From positions 107,326 to 171,325 of the forward strand of contig NZ_MEHT01000017.1 in NCBI RefSeq assembly GCF_001870675.1: 64,000 nucleotides of DNA, given 5' to 3'. The number at the start of each line of letters is the position of its first letter. Within the stretch, counting starts at the first letter, position 1. The notes beneath the pieces are model-generated. The model was not told where the DNA came from. It saw nothing but the letters and a program-made list of their open reading frames with translations, and ran no database searches. The position numbers and the translations under genes were made by a program. This DNA is from Roseinatronobacter thiooxidans. GTDB lineage: Bacteria; Pseudomonadota; Alphaproteobacteria; Rhodobacterales; Rhodobacteraceae. Of the stretch, positions 1 through 9,530 are shown piece after piece.

Positions 1-609
1 CCGTCGCTGTCGGGCGATGCGCGCATGGCGCGGATTGATCTGCCCTTTGCCGAGGCGCTGCGCGATGTGCCAGTGATCGGGCCAATCTACCACGGCATTC
101 TGTCGGGCCATGCGCTGTTGGTCTATGTCGCGCTGCTATGTGTGCCGCTGACATGGTTCATGCTGTTTCGCACCCGCTTTGGCCTGCGTCTGCGCGCAGT
201 GGGCGAAAACCCCGCCGCCGTCGATACAGCGGGCGTTTCGGTTGTGGGCCTGCGCTACGGGGCGGTGGCCATTTGCGGCGTGCTATGCGGGTTGGCTGGC
301 GCCTATCTTTCAACCGGGCTATCCGCGGGATTCGTCAAGGACATGACAGCGGGCAGGGGCTTTATTGCCTTGGCGGCGATGATCTTTGCCAAATGGCGGC
401 CTTGGCATGCAATGGGGGCCGTGTTTTTGTTCGGATTGCTGGAAGCTGTGGCCAATCGGTTCCAGAATATCGATATTCTGGGGGTGAATTTGCCAGTTCA
501 GGCCATGCAGGCCTTGCCCTATATCCTGACCGTTGTCATTCTGGCAGGGTTCGTGGGCAAGGCGATACCGCCGCGCGCCGGTGGCGCTGCATACGTCAAG
601 GAACACTAA
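1..609 (+). CDS. ABC transporter permease, nucleoside/simple-sugar type (3' part only)
   Basis: The reading frame is open from the first base of the window, so the gene is cut at its 5' end; about 200 C-terminal residues are visible. They contain several hydrophobic segments and the phrase RAVGENPAAVDTAGVSV, typical of the permeases of the YufQ/BMP-linked nucleoside and simple-sugar ABC importers (BPD_transp_2 family). In that family the motif lies in the cytoplasmic loop that contacts the ATPase. The protein would sit in the inner membrane and form one half of the channel. Its partner ATPase, second permease and binding protein should lie upstream, outside the window. Substrate cannot be decided here; nucleosides or purines are the usual guess for this subgroup. 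Confidence 0.85.
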   Translation, partial: PSLSGDARMARIDLPFAEALRDVPVIGPIYHGILSGHALLVYVALLCVPLTWFMLFRTRFGLRLRAVGENPAAVDTAGVSVVGLRYGAVAICGVLCGLAGAYLSTGLSAGFVKDMTAGRGFIALAAMIFAKWRPWHAMGAVFLFGLLEAVANRFQNIDILGVNLPVQAMQALPYILTVVILAGFVGKAIPPRAGGAAYVKEH

Positions 610-636
610 CCGGCCCAGCGCGGCCCCGAGACTGGC

Positions 637-1557
637 ATGCAGATCTATCTGCCCATCGCCGAGACTTCTGTAAACGCCTTTACCCTGCTGGGTGTCGGTG
701 GTGGTGTCGGTGTGCTGTCTGGCATGTTCGGCGTGGGCGGCGGGTTTCTGATTACGCCGCTTTTGTTCTTTATCGGGGTGCCGCCTGCGGTGGCAGTGGC
801 AACGGGTGTCAATCAGGTTGTGGCATCCTCTATCTCCGGTGTTCTGGCGCATCTCAAGCGCAAGACAGTTGATATCCGGATGGGAACCGTGCTGCTGATT
901 GGGGGTCTGATCGGCTCGCTTATCGGGATCTGGTTTTTTAATTTAATGAGCCGGCTGGGCCAGATCGACCTGATTGTTCAGCTGTCCTATGTCATCTTCC
1001 TTGGCATCATTGGCGGGCTGATGCTGCAAGAAAGCCTGCGTGCATTGATGCGCTCCAAGAACCCCAACGCAGTGCGGCGCAAGCTGCATACGCATATCTG
1101 GGTGCATAACCTGCCGATGAAGATGAAGTTCCGCACATCGGGGCTGTATATCTCGGTCTTTCCGCCGCTGCTGGTGGGGGTGGGTGTTGGGATACTGGCC
1201 GCGATTATGGGGGTTGGGGGCGGTTTCGTGCTGGTGCCTGCCATGATCTACCTGTTGGGCATGCCCACCAAAGTGGTAATCGGCACTTCGCTGTTTCAGG
1301 TGACATTCGTGGCGGCCTTTACCACCATGATGCATGCGATCACCAACCAGAGCGTTGATGTGATGCTGGCGATCTTCCTGATCCTTGGCGGGGTGATCGG
1401 GGCGCAGGTTGGCACGCGGATCGGGGTGAAGCTGCGGGCAGAGCAGTTGCGCATTCTGCTGGCACTTCTGGTGCTGGCGGTATGCGGTAAAATCGCGTTC
1501 GACCTGCTATGGACCCCGTCAGAGCTGTATTCGATCACTGTGGCGGGGCGGTTCTGA
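637..1557 (+). CDS. TSUP family permease (TauE/SafE, sulfite/sulfonate exporter type)
   Basis: A 306-residue polytopic inner-membrane protein with the internal duplication typical of TauE/SafE (TSUP) permeases: the glycine-rich motif GVGGGF appears near residue 33 and again near residue 192, each opening one half of the protein. Members of this family move sulfite, sulfoacetate or other organosulfur anions, but substrates differ and none is shown here. The stop codon overlaps the ATG of the next gene by one base (TGATG), so the two are translationally coupled. That neighbour belongs to TIGR02186, a usual partner of this permease subgroup in Rhodobacterales, which suggests a two-component transport unit. 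Confidence 0.85.
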   Translation: MQIYLPIAETSVNAFTLLGVGGGVGVLSGMFGVGGGFLITPLLFFIGVPPAVAVATGVNQVVASSISGVLAHLKRKTVDIRMGTVLLIGGLIGSLIGIWFFNLMSRLGQIDLIVQLSYVIFLGIIGGLMLQESLRALMRSKNPNAVRRKLHTHIWVHNLPMKMKFRTSGLYISVFPPLLVGVGVGILAAIMGVGGGFVLVPAMIYLLGMPTKVVIGTSLFQVTFVAAFTTMMHAITNQSVDVMLAIFLILGGVIGAQVGTRIGVKLRAEQLRILLALLVLAVCGKIAFDLLWTPSELYSITVAGRF

Positions 1558-2315
1558 TGCGCGTCTTGCTGGCATTTCTGGTTCTGCTGGCCGCGCTGCC
1601 GCTGCGTGCCGAAGAGGTGATCGTGGGCCTAAGCCAGAACCGCGTGTCGCTGACGGTGAATTTTGAAGGCTCTGAAATCCTGATCTTCGGGGCAGTGCGG
1701 CGCGAATTGGCGTTGCCGGAAGATTCGGCGCTGGATGTGATTGTCGCAATTGAAGGGCCACCCCAACAAGCGACCATCTGGCGCAAAGCGCGCCGCGCGG
1801 GCATCTGGGTCAATACCGAAGGCCAAGAGCTGCGCGCCGCGCCCAGTTTCTACGCGGTTGCAACAACCGGCCCGCTTAGCGAAATTCTGTCTGTCGATGC
1901 AGACCTGACACACCGCATTTCCACGCGGTTGGCGATATTCGAGGCGCGCAGCGGTGTTGACAGGACAGACCCCGCCGCCTTTACCGAAGCGCTGATCCGC
2001 ATTCGAGAATCCGAAGGCTTGTACCAGCAGCGCGAAGGCACGGTAGATTTGCAACGCGACACGCTGTTCAGCACGCGCCTGACCCTGCCCAAAACCATTG
2101 TCGAAGGGTCTTATGCCGCGCGCATCTTTCTTGTGCGCGATGGCGATGTGATAGATGAATTTGAAACATTCATCGATGTGCGCAAGGCCGTGCTGGAACG
2201 CTGGCTGACCAATCTGGCCTATGATCAACCGTTTCTATACGGGCTGCTTGCGCTGTTTCTGGCGGTCTTTTTCGGCTGGGGGGCATCGGCCTTGTTCCGG
2301 CTGTTGCGCAGCTGA
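1557..2315 (+). CDS. TIGR02186 / Alph_Pro_TM family membrane-anchored protein
   Basis: About 252 residues. The start at the ATG overlapping the TSUP stop is chosen because it opens a clean signal peptide (residues 1-20, ending LPLRAEE). A large exported domain follows, then one transmembrane helix near residues 227-249 and a very short cytoplasmic tail. This architecture matches the alphaproteobacterial family TIGR02186 (Pfam Alph_Pro_TM). No enzymatic motif is visible and the molecular function is unknown. Coupling to the TauE/SafE permease suggests a periplasmic accessory subunit for that transporter; this is inference from context only. Confidence 0.8.
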   Translation: MRVLLAFLVLLAALPLRAEEVIVGLSQNRVSLTVNFEGSEILIFGAVRRELALPEDSALDVIVAIEGPPQQATIWRKARRAGIWVNTEGQELRAAPSFYAVATTGPLSEILSVDADLTHRISTRLAIFEARSGVDRTDPAAFTEALIRIRESEGLYQQREGTVDLQRDTLFSTRLTLPKTIVEGSYAARIFLVRDGDVIDEFETFIDVRKAVLERWLTNLAYDQPFLYGLLALFLAVFFGWGASALFRLLRS

Positions 2316-2320
2316 ACAGT

Positions 2321-2557
2321 TCAGAACGCCCGAAAGGTCATGGTTGTGACTGTGCGGCTGATGCCTGCTATGTCGAACAGATTATTGGTCAGGAAATGGC
2401 CTACATCTTCATCTTCGGGGATATAGACCTTTGCAATCAGATCAAACTCGCCCGAGGTCGAGTAAAGCTCTGACACCACTTCGCGGTCATAGATGGCATC
2501 GGCTACCTCATAGGTTTTGCCGGGCTGGCAGCGGAACTGGACGAAAACGCAGCGCAT
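2321..2557 (-). CDS. Stand-alone Lrp/AsnC ligand-binding (RAM) domain protein
   Basis: A 78-residue protein that consists only of the C-terminal effector-binding and oligomerisation domain of Lrp/AsnC regulators; there is no helix-turn-helix. The segment SELYSTSGEFDLIAKVY is the usual beta-alpha core of this fold. Such stand-alone RAM domains form rings and bind amino acids, and they may modulate full-length Lrp proteins or enzymes. The ATG at 2557 follows a good Shine-Dalgarno sequence (AGGAG, about 6 bases upstream). It is convergent with the TIGR02186 gene with only 5 bases between the stops. The target is unknown. Confidence 0.8.
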   Translation of the reverse strand: MRCVFVQFRCQPGKTYEVADAIYDREVVSELYSTSGEFDLIAKVYIPEDEDVGHFLTNNLFDIAGISRTVTTMTFRAF

Positions 2558-2653
2558 CGAAATCTCCTGTCAGGGGATGGCACCTTTGGGGGCCATTGGG
2601 GCTTTACCCCCCTTGTGTTGCAGCAAGTTGGCGCCATGGCAAGCCTCTGGCCG

Positions 2654-4177
2654 TCAGCTCTCTGCGGCCAGTGCCAAGGGGGCTGGGGGGGTGCTGAGAT
2701 CATCTGTGGATAGCGGCGTCTGCGGGAGGGCAAGGCGGTTGCGGATGACCCAGTGCAGGCGGTGTTCGGCGCGGGTGATGGCCACATAGGCCAGGCGCTT
2801 CCATAGCGGTATGCCCGCCTCTGATCGTCCGGCACGGGCGGCGGCGAACAGGTCGGGCGCGAAGACCTGCACATCGGGCCATTGCGAGCCTTGCGCCTTG
2901 TGAATGGTTACCGCCGCCCCATGCACAAAGGCAGCCCCCATTGTGGCGGCAAAGGGGATGAAGGGTTCTTCGTCCAGGTCTTTCTCGATCTTGATGATCG
3001 AGGCGACAGAAATCTGCGGCTCTTCCGCGCCGAAGATATGCAGGCGCGAAAAGCCCGGTTTGCGTCCGGGGCCAAGATAGACGACCTGCGCGCCCTTGAT
3101 CAGGCCGCGCGCTTCCAGATCGATGCGCTTCTTGCGGTGCTTCAGTGGCAGTTCCAACCCGTCACAGATCAGCGGTTCTCCTGCCATCAACGCGGTCTCG
3201 GGTGCGCCATGGGCGTTGCGAAAGGCGTTGATCAGGCGCAACCGCGTGGCATTGCGCCAGACCAGCACAGGCGAGCGCGCCATCAGATCGCTGTTCACAC
3301 GCTCTGCCAGATGCACGCGGTCATCGCGGGCGGCGGCGTCTTGCAGCTTATCCTCGAACGCTTCAAACCCCATGTCAGGGTCTGCAAGTGCATGGGCCAG
3401 ATCCAGAATCGGGTTGTCCTGTGCCTGACGGTGGATGCGCGACAGCCGTAGCTGCGCGGGTGCTGGCAGTTTGTCGAACACCATCGACCCTGATTGCCCA
3501 ACTGGGGCAAGCTGCGCAGGATCGCCAAACAGGATCAGGGTTGAGAACAGTTCCTGCAAATCTTCCAACTGGCGCGCATCCAGCATCGAGCTTTCATCGA
3601 CAAAGCCGATATCCAGCGGGTCTTCGCGCCGCTTCCATCCGGTAATGAAATCCGACCCGCGCAAACCTGCGGCGGCCAAAGCCCCGGGAATGGATTTGAC
3701 CTGCGCATAGAAAGCGTGCGCGCGGTCAAGTGCGGTGTCGCTTAGCCCCTCGACTGTGGGGCGCGGCAGGGCACCTGTCAGCCATTCGGCGATGCGTTCA
3801 TATTCAGGGTCATAGACAGGGGTATAGAGAATGCGGTGAATGGTTGTCGCGGCCACCCCGCGCCCGCGCAGCACGGATGCGGCCTTGTTGGTGGGGGCCA
3901 GCACGGCAAGGCTGCGCCGTTCGCGCTTGCGCCGTCCCTCATACTCGCCCGAGACCAGCTCCACCCCCATTTCCAGCAGGGCGCGGGTCAGATCGGCCAG
4001 AAGCATGGTCTTGCCAGACCCCGCCTTGCCCATAATCGCCAAGGTCGCGCGGGCCTCGCCTTGGGCGGGCAGGCATTGACCATCAGCCAGATTAACCCCC
4101 GCCGCTGCAAGCACAGCGGCAACGCGGTCCCAAGCTTCGGCCTGATCTTCGGAAAATTGAACGACAGCGTCTGACAT
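2654..4177 (-). CDS. RecD-like ATP-dependent DNA helicase (superfamily 1, AAA_30/UvrD_C2)
   Basis: 507 residues with a full SF1 helicase motif set. Walker A is MGKAGSGKT near residue 50; motif II is FVDESSM; motif III is GDPAQLAPVG; a motif IV/V region contains LSRIHRQA; near the C-terminus are AVTIHKAQGSQW and the motif VI phrase VAITRAEHRL. The protein is shorter than RecD or TraA and lacks an obvious N-terminal RecD2 domain, so it belongs to the compact RecD-like helicases common in alphaproteobacteria, presumably acting in DNA repair or recombination. The ATG at 4177 gives the expected compact N-terminus. It is not part of a recBCD or addAB locus. Confidence 0.85.
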   Translation of the reverse strand: MSDAVVQFSEDQAEAWDRVAAVLAAAGVNLADGQCLPAQGEARATLAIMGKAGSGKTMLLADLTRALLEMGVELVSGEYEGRRKRERRSLAVLAPTNKAASVLRGRGVAATTIHRILYTPVYDPEYERIAEWLTGALPRPTVEGLSDTALDRAHAFYAQVKSIPGALAAAGLRGSDFITGWKRREDPLDIGFVDESSMLDARQLEDLQELFSTLILFGDPAQLAPVGQSGSMVFDKLPAPAQLRLSRIHRQAQDNPILDLAHALADPDMGFEAFEDKLQDAAARDDRVHLAERVNSDLMARSPVLVWRNATRLRLINAFRNAHGAPETALMAGEPLICDGLELPLKHRKKRIDLEARGLIKGAQVVYLGPGRKPGFSRLHIFGAEEPQISVASIIKIEKDLDEEPFIPFAATMGAAFVHGAAVTIHKAQGSQWPDVQVFAPDLFAAARAGRSEAGIPLWKRLAYVAITRAEHRLHWVIRNRLALPQTPLSTDDLSTPPAPLALAAES

Positions 4178-4319
4178 GGCGGCAACCTAGCGTATGCCTG
4201 CGCAAAAGTGCACCGCATTTCAACGCACCGGCGCAGAAATCCTTAAAGTGATTTCAGAAAGAATTGACAGACTTTTTCGGTTGGAACTGGCGGTAAAACA
4301 AAAACCGCATCGGTTTTGG

Positions 4320-4478
4320 TCATTTATCCTGTCCCGTGCCGTCCCCTTCGCGCAAGGCCAGTTCGACATGGGCAAGCTGGATCGCCATCTCCAGATGCTC
4401 GGCCAATGCGGGCAGGCCGTTTTGCACCGCATAGATGCGAAGTTCCACCAAGGTTTCGATCAACCAGACATGCGACAT
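4320..4478 (-). CDS. Small conserved hypothetical protein (52 aa)
   Basis: A short reading frame beginning MSHVWLIETLVELRIYA. I chose the ATG at 4478 rather than upstream starts because GAGGGAG lies about 9 bases before it. The peptide is predicted to be mostly two amphipathic helices and ends in a hydrophilic tail. I recall similar short proteins in Rhodobacterales but cannot name a family. There is no signal peptide or membrane segment. It is transcribed in the same direction as the helicase downstream, with about 140 bases between, so it may be monocistronic. Function unknown. Confidence 0.55.
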   Translation of the reverse strand: MSHVWLIETLVELRIYAVQNGLPALAEHLEMAIQLAHVELALREGDGTGQDK

Positions 4479-4561
4479 GGTGGCGCGCTCCCTCAAGACA
4501 GGTCTGTTTGCCTGCACATGCGAGTCTAACGTCTGGGCGGTTAATGCGCGATTACGAGCAG

Positions 4562-4596
4562 AAAAAAACCGCCGTGCAGCCTATGCTGCACGGCGG
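4562..4596 (-). terminator. Rho-independent terminator of ccr
   Basis: A perfect 12-bp stem (4569-4580 with 4585-4596, loop CTAT) is followed on the minus strand by seven T residues (A-run 4562-4568 on the plus strand). It lies 28 bases after the ccr stop codon, in the right orientation to end that transcript. Confidence 0.92.
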
Positions 4597-4623
4597 TGTG
4601 CCGATGGGTAAGCCTGATGGTGC

Positions 4624-5916
<1,293 letters not shown>

Positions 5917-6059
5917 TTGTGCCTCCAATTGTGATATCTGATGGGCCATGGCCCGGGGTGTTTGCTGCGCCGCAGAATCTTATGCGGCGCTTGCAGCATG
6001 GATAAAAAAGAGCGCGCAACAATGCAACCCTAATTAGTCTTATTTTGTAATTTTATGTC
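5917..6059 (-). promoter_or_regulatory. Upstream region of ccr with a hairpin
   Basis: The 143 bases between the acyltransferase stop and ccr contain an AT-rich segment (about 6000-6059) that would suit a promoter, then an inverted repeat (GCGCCGCA 5967-5974 with TGCGGCGC 5983-5990) and the 12-base palindrome GGGCCATGGCCC (5943-5954) just upstream of the Shine-Dalgarno. The hairpin could be a weak terminator for the upstream gene or lie in the ccr 5' leader. I cannot assign -35/-10 boxes. Confidence 0.35.
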
Positions 6060-7484
6060 TTAGTGTGTGTCGGGGTTTTGCAGAATCTGGTGTTGGTCGG
6101 TCGCAATACCAATGGGGGCATCGCATCTTTGCAAGGTCGGGGCTGCATAAAAGCCAAGAACACTGTCCTGACCGGCAGAGGTGGTGATCTGGTCGTCGCG
6201 CATGGCGATGATGCCGCGCAATTCCAGCGCGCCCAGCCCTGCCGATATGAAGTCCTTGTCGCTGTCACCGGGCAGGTGCATCCATGCTTTGCGCGCATGC
6301 AGATCGGCGCGCAGCCGGTCGCATTCTGCTTCCAGTTGCGCGCGCGCGCATGCGCCGCCACATCGCACAATCGCCGCCGCCACAAAGGTCACCGGCAGCA
6401 CCGGAACCGCCGAGCGGATGCGCTGCATCAGGTTTTCGGCCAGTGTTTCGGTGCTGGCATCGGGGTCATGAGTCATGAAGTCCCGCAGGGACAGCGGCGC
6501 GCCATAGCACACGGCTGCATAGCCGAAAGGGGTAAATTTCCCCCGCAGCTTTTGCAACAAGATCCGCAGAGTGAAGCCAAGCACAACTTTCATCCGCACA
6601 GGAAAGCGCCGTATCCCTTGCTGCCCGGCAGAGATAAGCACCCTGTCTTCCAGAATGCGGTCATAATTCAGCGCGACCGGCACAAAAACAACATCTTGCC
6701 CTTCATGCAGGTTGAACCCGCGCACGATGTAATGCAGCAGGCCTTTCTTGGCGGTGCCAACTGTGCCGGTCAGGCTAAGCCCCCCTTCGGGGAAAATCGC
6801 CTGTGTCGTGCCTTGCTGGACCGACATTTGCACATAGCGCGCCAGAATCGCCCGATAGAGCGGGTTGGAATACCGCCGGCGGATGAAATACGCGCCCATC
6901 GCACGGATCAGTGCCTTCAGCGGCCAGACCCGCGCCCATTCGCCGACAGCATAGCTTAGGGCGGAATGTTTGGAGGCCAGCCATGTGATCAGCACATAAT
7001 CCATGTTCGAGCGGTGGTTCATCACAAACACGACCGCCGCGCGCGAATCGATTTGCTTCAGGCCCGGTGTATCGGCCCCCCCGATGCGGACATGATACAG
7101 CCCCTGACTTAGCCGTTGTGCCAGTTTGATCGCAAAGCCGAAATACGTGGCGGTTGAAAACCCCGGCACGATTTCGCGCGCATAAGAGCGTGCCTTCTCG
7201 AATGCGACATTGGGGGGCACGCCTTCGTCGCGGGCGTAATCGCGCACGGCTTCCATAACTTGCGGGTCATAAATCAGGCGCGTCACCTGATCTTGCCTGC
7301 GCATAATCTTGAACGGCTCGATCGGGCGCTGCAAACGGTTGTTCAGCTTGGCAATGGCGCGTTCCATCCGGCGGCGGAAAAACCAGCGCACCGACGGGAA
7401 CAGAAAATGCGATGCGAAAGTCACCGCAGCAAAACCAAGGATCAGAATCAGCGCCCAAAGGGGCAGGGTGACGGTCTGGAACAT
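6060..7484 (-). CDS. PlsB-like glycerol-3-phosphate/lysophospholipid acyltransferase
   Basis: About 474 residues. It has the PlsB/PlsC acyltransferase motifs in order: NHRSNMDYVL near residue 154 (His and Asp of the HX4D catalytic motif), GAYFIRRRY, and FPEGGLSLTG near residue 226. One hydrophobic segment at residues 6-25 should anchor it to the inner membrane. It probably acylates glycerol-3-phosphate or a lysophospholipid in membrane lipid synthesis. The ATG at 7484 is chosen because a TTG further upstream would lie inside the terminator of ndk; no strong Shine-Dalgarno is seen, and ATG 7541 remains possible. It stands upstream of ccr in the same direction. The C-terminal ~120 residues extend beyond the catalytic core and are not recognised. 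Confidence 0.8.
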   Translation of the reverse strand: MFQTVTLPLWALILILGFAAVTFASHFLFPSVRWFFRRRMERAIAKLNNRLQRPIEPFKIMRRQDQVTRLIYDPQVMEAVRDYARDEGVPPNVAFEKARSYAREIVPGFSTATYFGFAIKLAQRLSQGLYHVRIGGADTPGLKQIDSRAAVVFVMNHRSNMDYVLITWLASKHSALSYAVGEWARVWPLKALIRAMGAYFIRRRYSNPLYRAILARYVQMSVQQGTTQAIFPEGGLSLTGTVGTAKKGLLHYIVRGFNLHEGQDVVFVPVALNYDRILEDRVLISAGQQGIRRFPVRMKVVLGFTLRILLQKLRGKFTPFGYAAVCYGAPLSLRDFMTHDPDASTETLAENLMQRIRSAVPVLPVTFVAAAIVRCGGACARAQLEAECDRLRADLHARKAWMHLPGDSDKDFISAGLGALELRGIIAMRDDQITTSAGQDSVLGFYAAPTLQRCDAPIGIATDQHQILQNPDTH

Positions 7485-7544
7485 GTCCGCAATCTTGCAG
7501 GAAAGCACAGATTGGTAAATGCCACTTGCGGCCTGCAGCATGCC

Positions 7545-7580
7545 AAAAATAAGCAAAGGCCCCGGATTCTCTCCGGGGCC
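7545..7580 (-). terminator. Terminator after ndk
   Basis: Inverted repeat GGCCCCGGA (7558-7566) with TCCGGGGCC (7572-7580), followed on the minus strand by a T-rich stretch (plus strand AAAATAAGCAAA). It lies 45 bases after the ndk stop. Confidence 0.8.
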
Positions 7581-7624
7581 TATTGCAGTGTCAACCGCCT
7601 GAACTGGCGTTTGGTATCGGGGCC

Positions 7625-8047
7625 TTAGCCAACCAGTTCAAGGCCGGCGAAGAAATAGGCAATCTCTTGGGCCGCTGTCTCTGGCGCGTCGGACCCGTGT
7701 ACCGAGTTTTCGCCAACCGATTGCGCGAATTCGGCGCGCACAGTACCGGCAGCCGCATCGGCAGGGTTGGTGGCGCCCATGACTTCGCGGTTTTTCGCAA
7801 TGGCGCTTTCGCCTTCAAGAACCTGCACAACAACAGGGGCCGATGCCATGAATTCGCACAATTCGTCGTAGAATGGGCGCTCTGCATGCACTTCGTAGAA
7901 TTTGCCTGCCTGTGCTTTGGTCAGGTGAATGCGCTTCTGCGCCACAATGCGAAGGCCCGCTTCTTCGAATTTGGCATTGATTTTGCCAGTCAGGTTGCGG
8001 TTTGTCGCGTCGGGTTTGATGATCGACAACGTACGTTCAATGGCCAT
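7625..8047 (-). CDS. ndk: Nucleoside-diphosphate kinase
   Basis: Transfers the gamma-phosphate of ATP to nucleoside diphosphates through a phosphohistidine. 140 residues, the usual length. It starts [14 protein letters not shown] and carries the active-site histidine in [10 protein letters not shown] near residues 115-124. The ATG at 8047 follows TGGAGA. The longer open frame upstream has no Ndk similarity and is not used. It is flanked by terminators on both sides and so is likely transcribed alone. Confidence 0.97.
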   Translation of the reverse strand: MAIERTLSIIKPDATNRNLTGKINAKFEEAGLRIVAQKRIHLTKAQAGKFYEVHAERPFYDELCEFMASAPVVVQVLEGESAIAKNREVMGATNPADAAAGTVRAEFAQSVGENSVHGSDAPETAAQEIAYFFAGLELVG

Positions 8048-8219
8048 GGTGTTCTCCAGAAAATATCTATCCGGGCAGGACGCCCAGTCGGGGTGGGCAG
8101 TATCACGCTGTGACGGAAGAGGGAAGCCTTCAGAGCATGGCAAAAGGGGCGGAGTGTCCGAAAAAACCAGCGCAACAGGGTGGGGCGGCCAGGGTCTTTG
8201 CGGATGAGCTTCAACGCAA

Positions 8220-8243
8220 ACAGGGGCGCAGTTGCGCCCCTGT
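8220..8243 (-). terminator. Terminator-like hairpin after sodB
   Basis: Perfect 11-bp stem ACAGGGGCGCA (8220-8230) with TGCGCCCCTGT (8233-8243) and a 2-base gap, 21 bases past the sodB stop. The following U-tract on the minus strand is poor (TTGCGTTG). Confidence 0.65.
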
Positions 8244-8264
8244 GTTTCAGTCCGTACGGCAATG

Positions 8265-8864
8265 TCACATGCGCGATGCGACATTTTCCCAGTCTACCAA
8301 TTTTTCCAGGAAATTGGACAGGTAAGCAGGGCGCTTGTTGCGGAAGTCGATGTAATAGCTGTGTTCCCACACATCGCAGCCCAGCAGCGCGGTTTGGCCA
8401 AAGCATAGCGGGTTCACGCCATTTTCGGTCTTGGTGACTTTCAGCGAGCCGTCTTGGTCCTTGACCAGCCAGCACCAGCCAGAGCCGAACTGACCAGCCC
8501 CTGCGGCGGAAAATTCTTCCTTGAACTTGTCGACAGAGCCGAAGCTTTCAACAAGCGCCTTTTCCAACTCGCCTGGCATGCCGCCTGTGCCCGGACCCAT
8601 TATTTCCCAGAACTGGACGTGGTTCCAGTGCTGGCTTGCATTGTTGAAGATGCCCGATTGCGCCACGGCACCTGACTGGTAGGTTCCGGTGATGATGTCT
8701 TCGACCGATTTGCCTTCCCATTCTGTGCCCGCAATCAGCTTGTTGCCGTTGTCGACATACGCTTTGTGGTGAATGTCGTGGTGGAATTCCAGCGTCTCGG
8801 CGCTCATGCCCAGATTGGAAAGTGCGTCATGCGCATAGGGAAGATCAGGAAGTTCAAAAGCCAT
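8265..8864 (-). CDS. sodB: Superoxide dismutase, Fe/Mn family
   Basis: Converts superoxide to oxygen and hydrogen peroxide. 199 residues, typical of the dimeric bacterial Fe enzyme. The metal ligands can be seen: His in [11 protein letters not shown] near residue 27, His in NASQHWNH near residue 75-79, and Asp and His in CDVWEHSYY near residues 164-169. The phrase [13 protein letters not shown] and the Gln-containing [11 protein letters not shown] favour the iron type, but metal use cannot be proved from sequence. No signal peptide, so cytoplasmic. Transcribed alone between the sox genes and ndk. Confidence 0.93.
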   Translation of the reverse strand: MAFELPDLPYAHDALSNLGMSAETLEFHHDIHHKAYVDNGNKLIAGTEWEGKSVEDIITGTYQSGAVAQSGIFNNASQHWNHVQFWEIMGPGTGGMPGELEKALVESFGSVDKFKEEFSAAGAGQFGSGWCWLVKDQDGSLKVTKTENGVNPLCFGQTALLGCDVWEHSYYIDFRNKRPAYLSNFLEKLVDWENVASRM

Positions 8865-8945
8865 GGTTTCCTCGTCTGTTATGTGGTTTCTCTGCCCTGA
8901 ATAAGGGGCTTTGCCTGCCGCAGGTCAAGGGGCAGGGGCAAATTA

Positions 8946-9530
8946 CTATGAAGTTTCTGTGGGTAAGCTATACAGATAAGGTTCGGTTCCCTTGGCCGCA
9001 ACAGTCGAGAGCAGATCGAACATATAGCCCGCAACCGACCGGAAACAGACAAGTGTTGCTTCATCCTTGCCCGACACCCAGATCGCGGCGGCAACCTGTG
9101 CTGCGCGGGTGCGGCGAATGTCGCCTTCGGTCAGGGTGGCGAAATCGACAGGGCAGATCTTGGCCAGCGCATCGCGCCAGCCCGCGCCCTGCAACTTGAA
9201 CACCGCGCGGGCATCCGAGACGACAGCGACTGTTGCAAACTGACCTTCCAGCGCCTTGGAGAGAGTTTGGGCAATATCGGGGGCCTTGTCATGCGAACAC
9301 AGGATCATCACCTCGTCGGGACTCATCCATGCCACGCCGCAGGTGCCCGCCGATGTGACGCGGCGCGGCGCGGGCATGGCGCAGCCGGTTGCCTTTGTTA
9401 CCGCCTTTGCCAGCCCTTCTGCGCCAAGATCGCCGCGCAGGGTGATCATGCCCTGCAAGCCAGCCTCGCGGATTGTGACAAAGCCTTCAAATTCGGCGCT
9501 TTGCAGCGCGCTTTGTGCCAGATCAGACAT
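8946..9530 (-). CDS. soxG: Sarcosine oxidase, gamma subunit
   Basis: The smallest structural partner in the GcvT-like part of heterotetrameric sarcosine oxidase; about 194 residues beginning MSDLAQSALQ. The phrases GSLIRS-free start at 9530 and the body (MITLRGDLGAEGLAKAV; SPDEVMILC) fit SoxG. The ATG at 9530 is chosen because it overlaps the soxA stop by 8 bases, giving coupling, while the upstream extension would run deep into soxA. It is the last gene of the soxB-D-A-G transcript. Alone it has no known catalytic residues; it supports the folate-binding region of SoxA. Confidence 0.88.
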   Translation of the reverse strand: MSDLAQSALQSAEFEGFVTIREAGLQGMITLRGDLGAEGLAKAVTKATGCAMPAPRRVTSAGTCGVAWMSPDEVMILCSHDKAPDIAQTLSKALEGQFATVAVVSDARAVFKLQGAGWRDALAKICPVDFATLTEGDIRRTRAAQVAAAIWVSGKDEATLVCFRSVAGYMFDLLSTVAAKGTEPYLYSLPTETS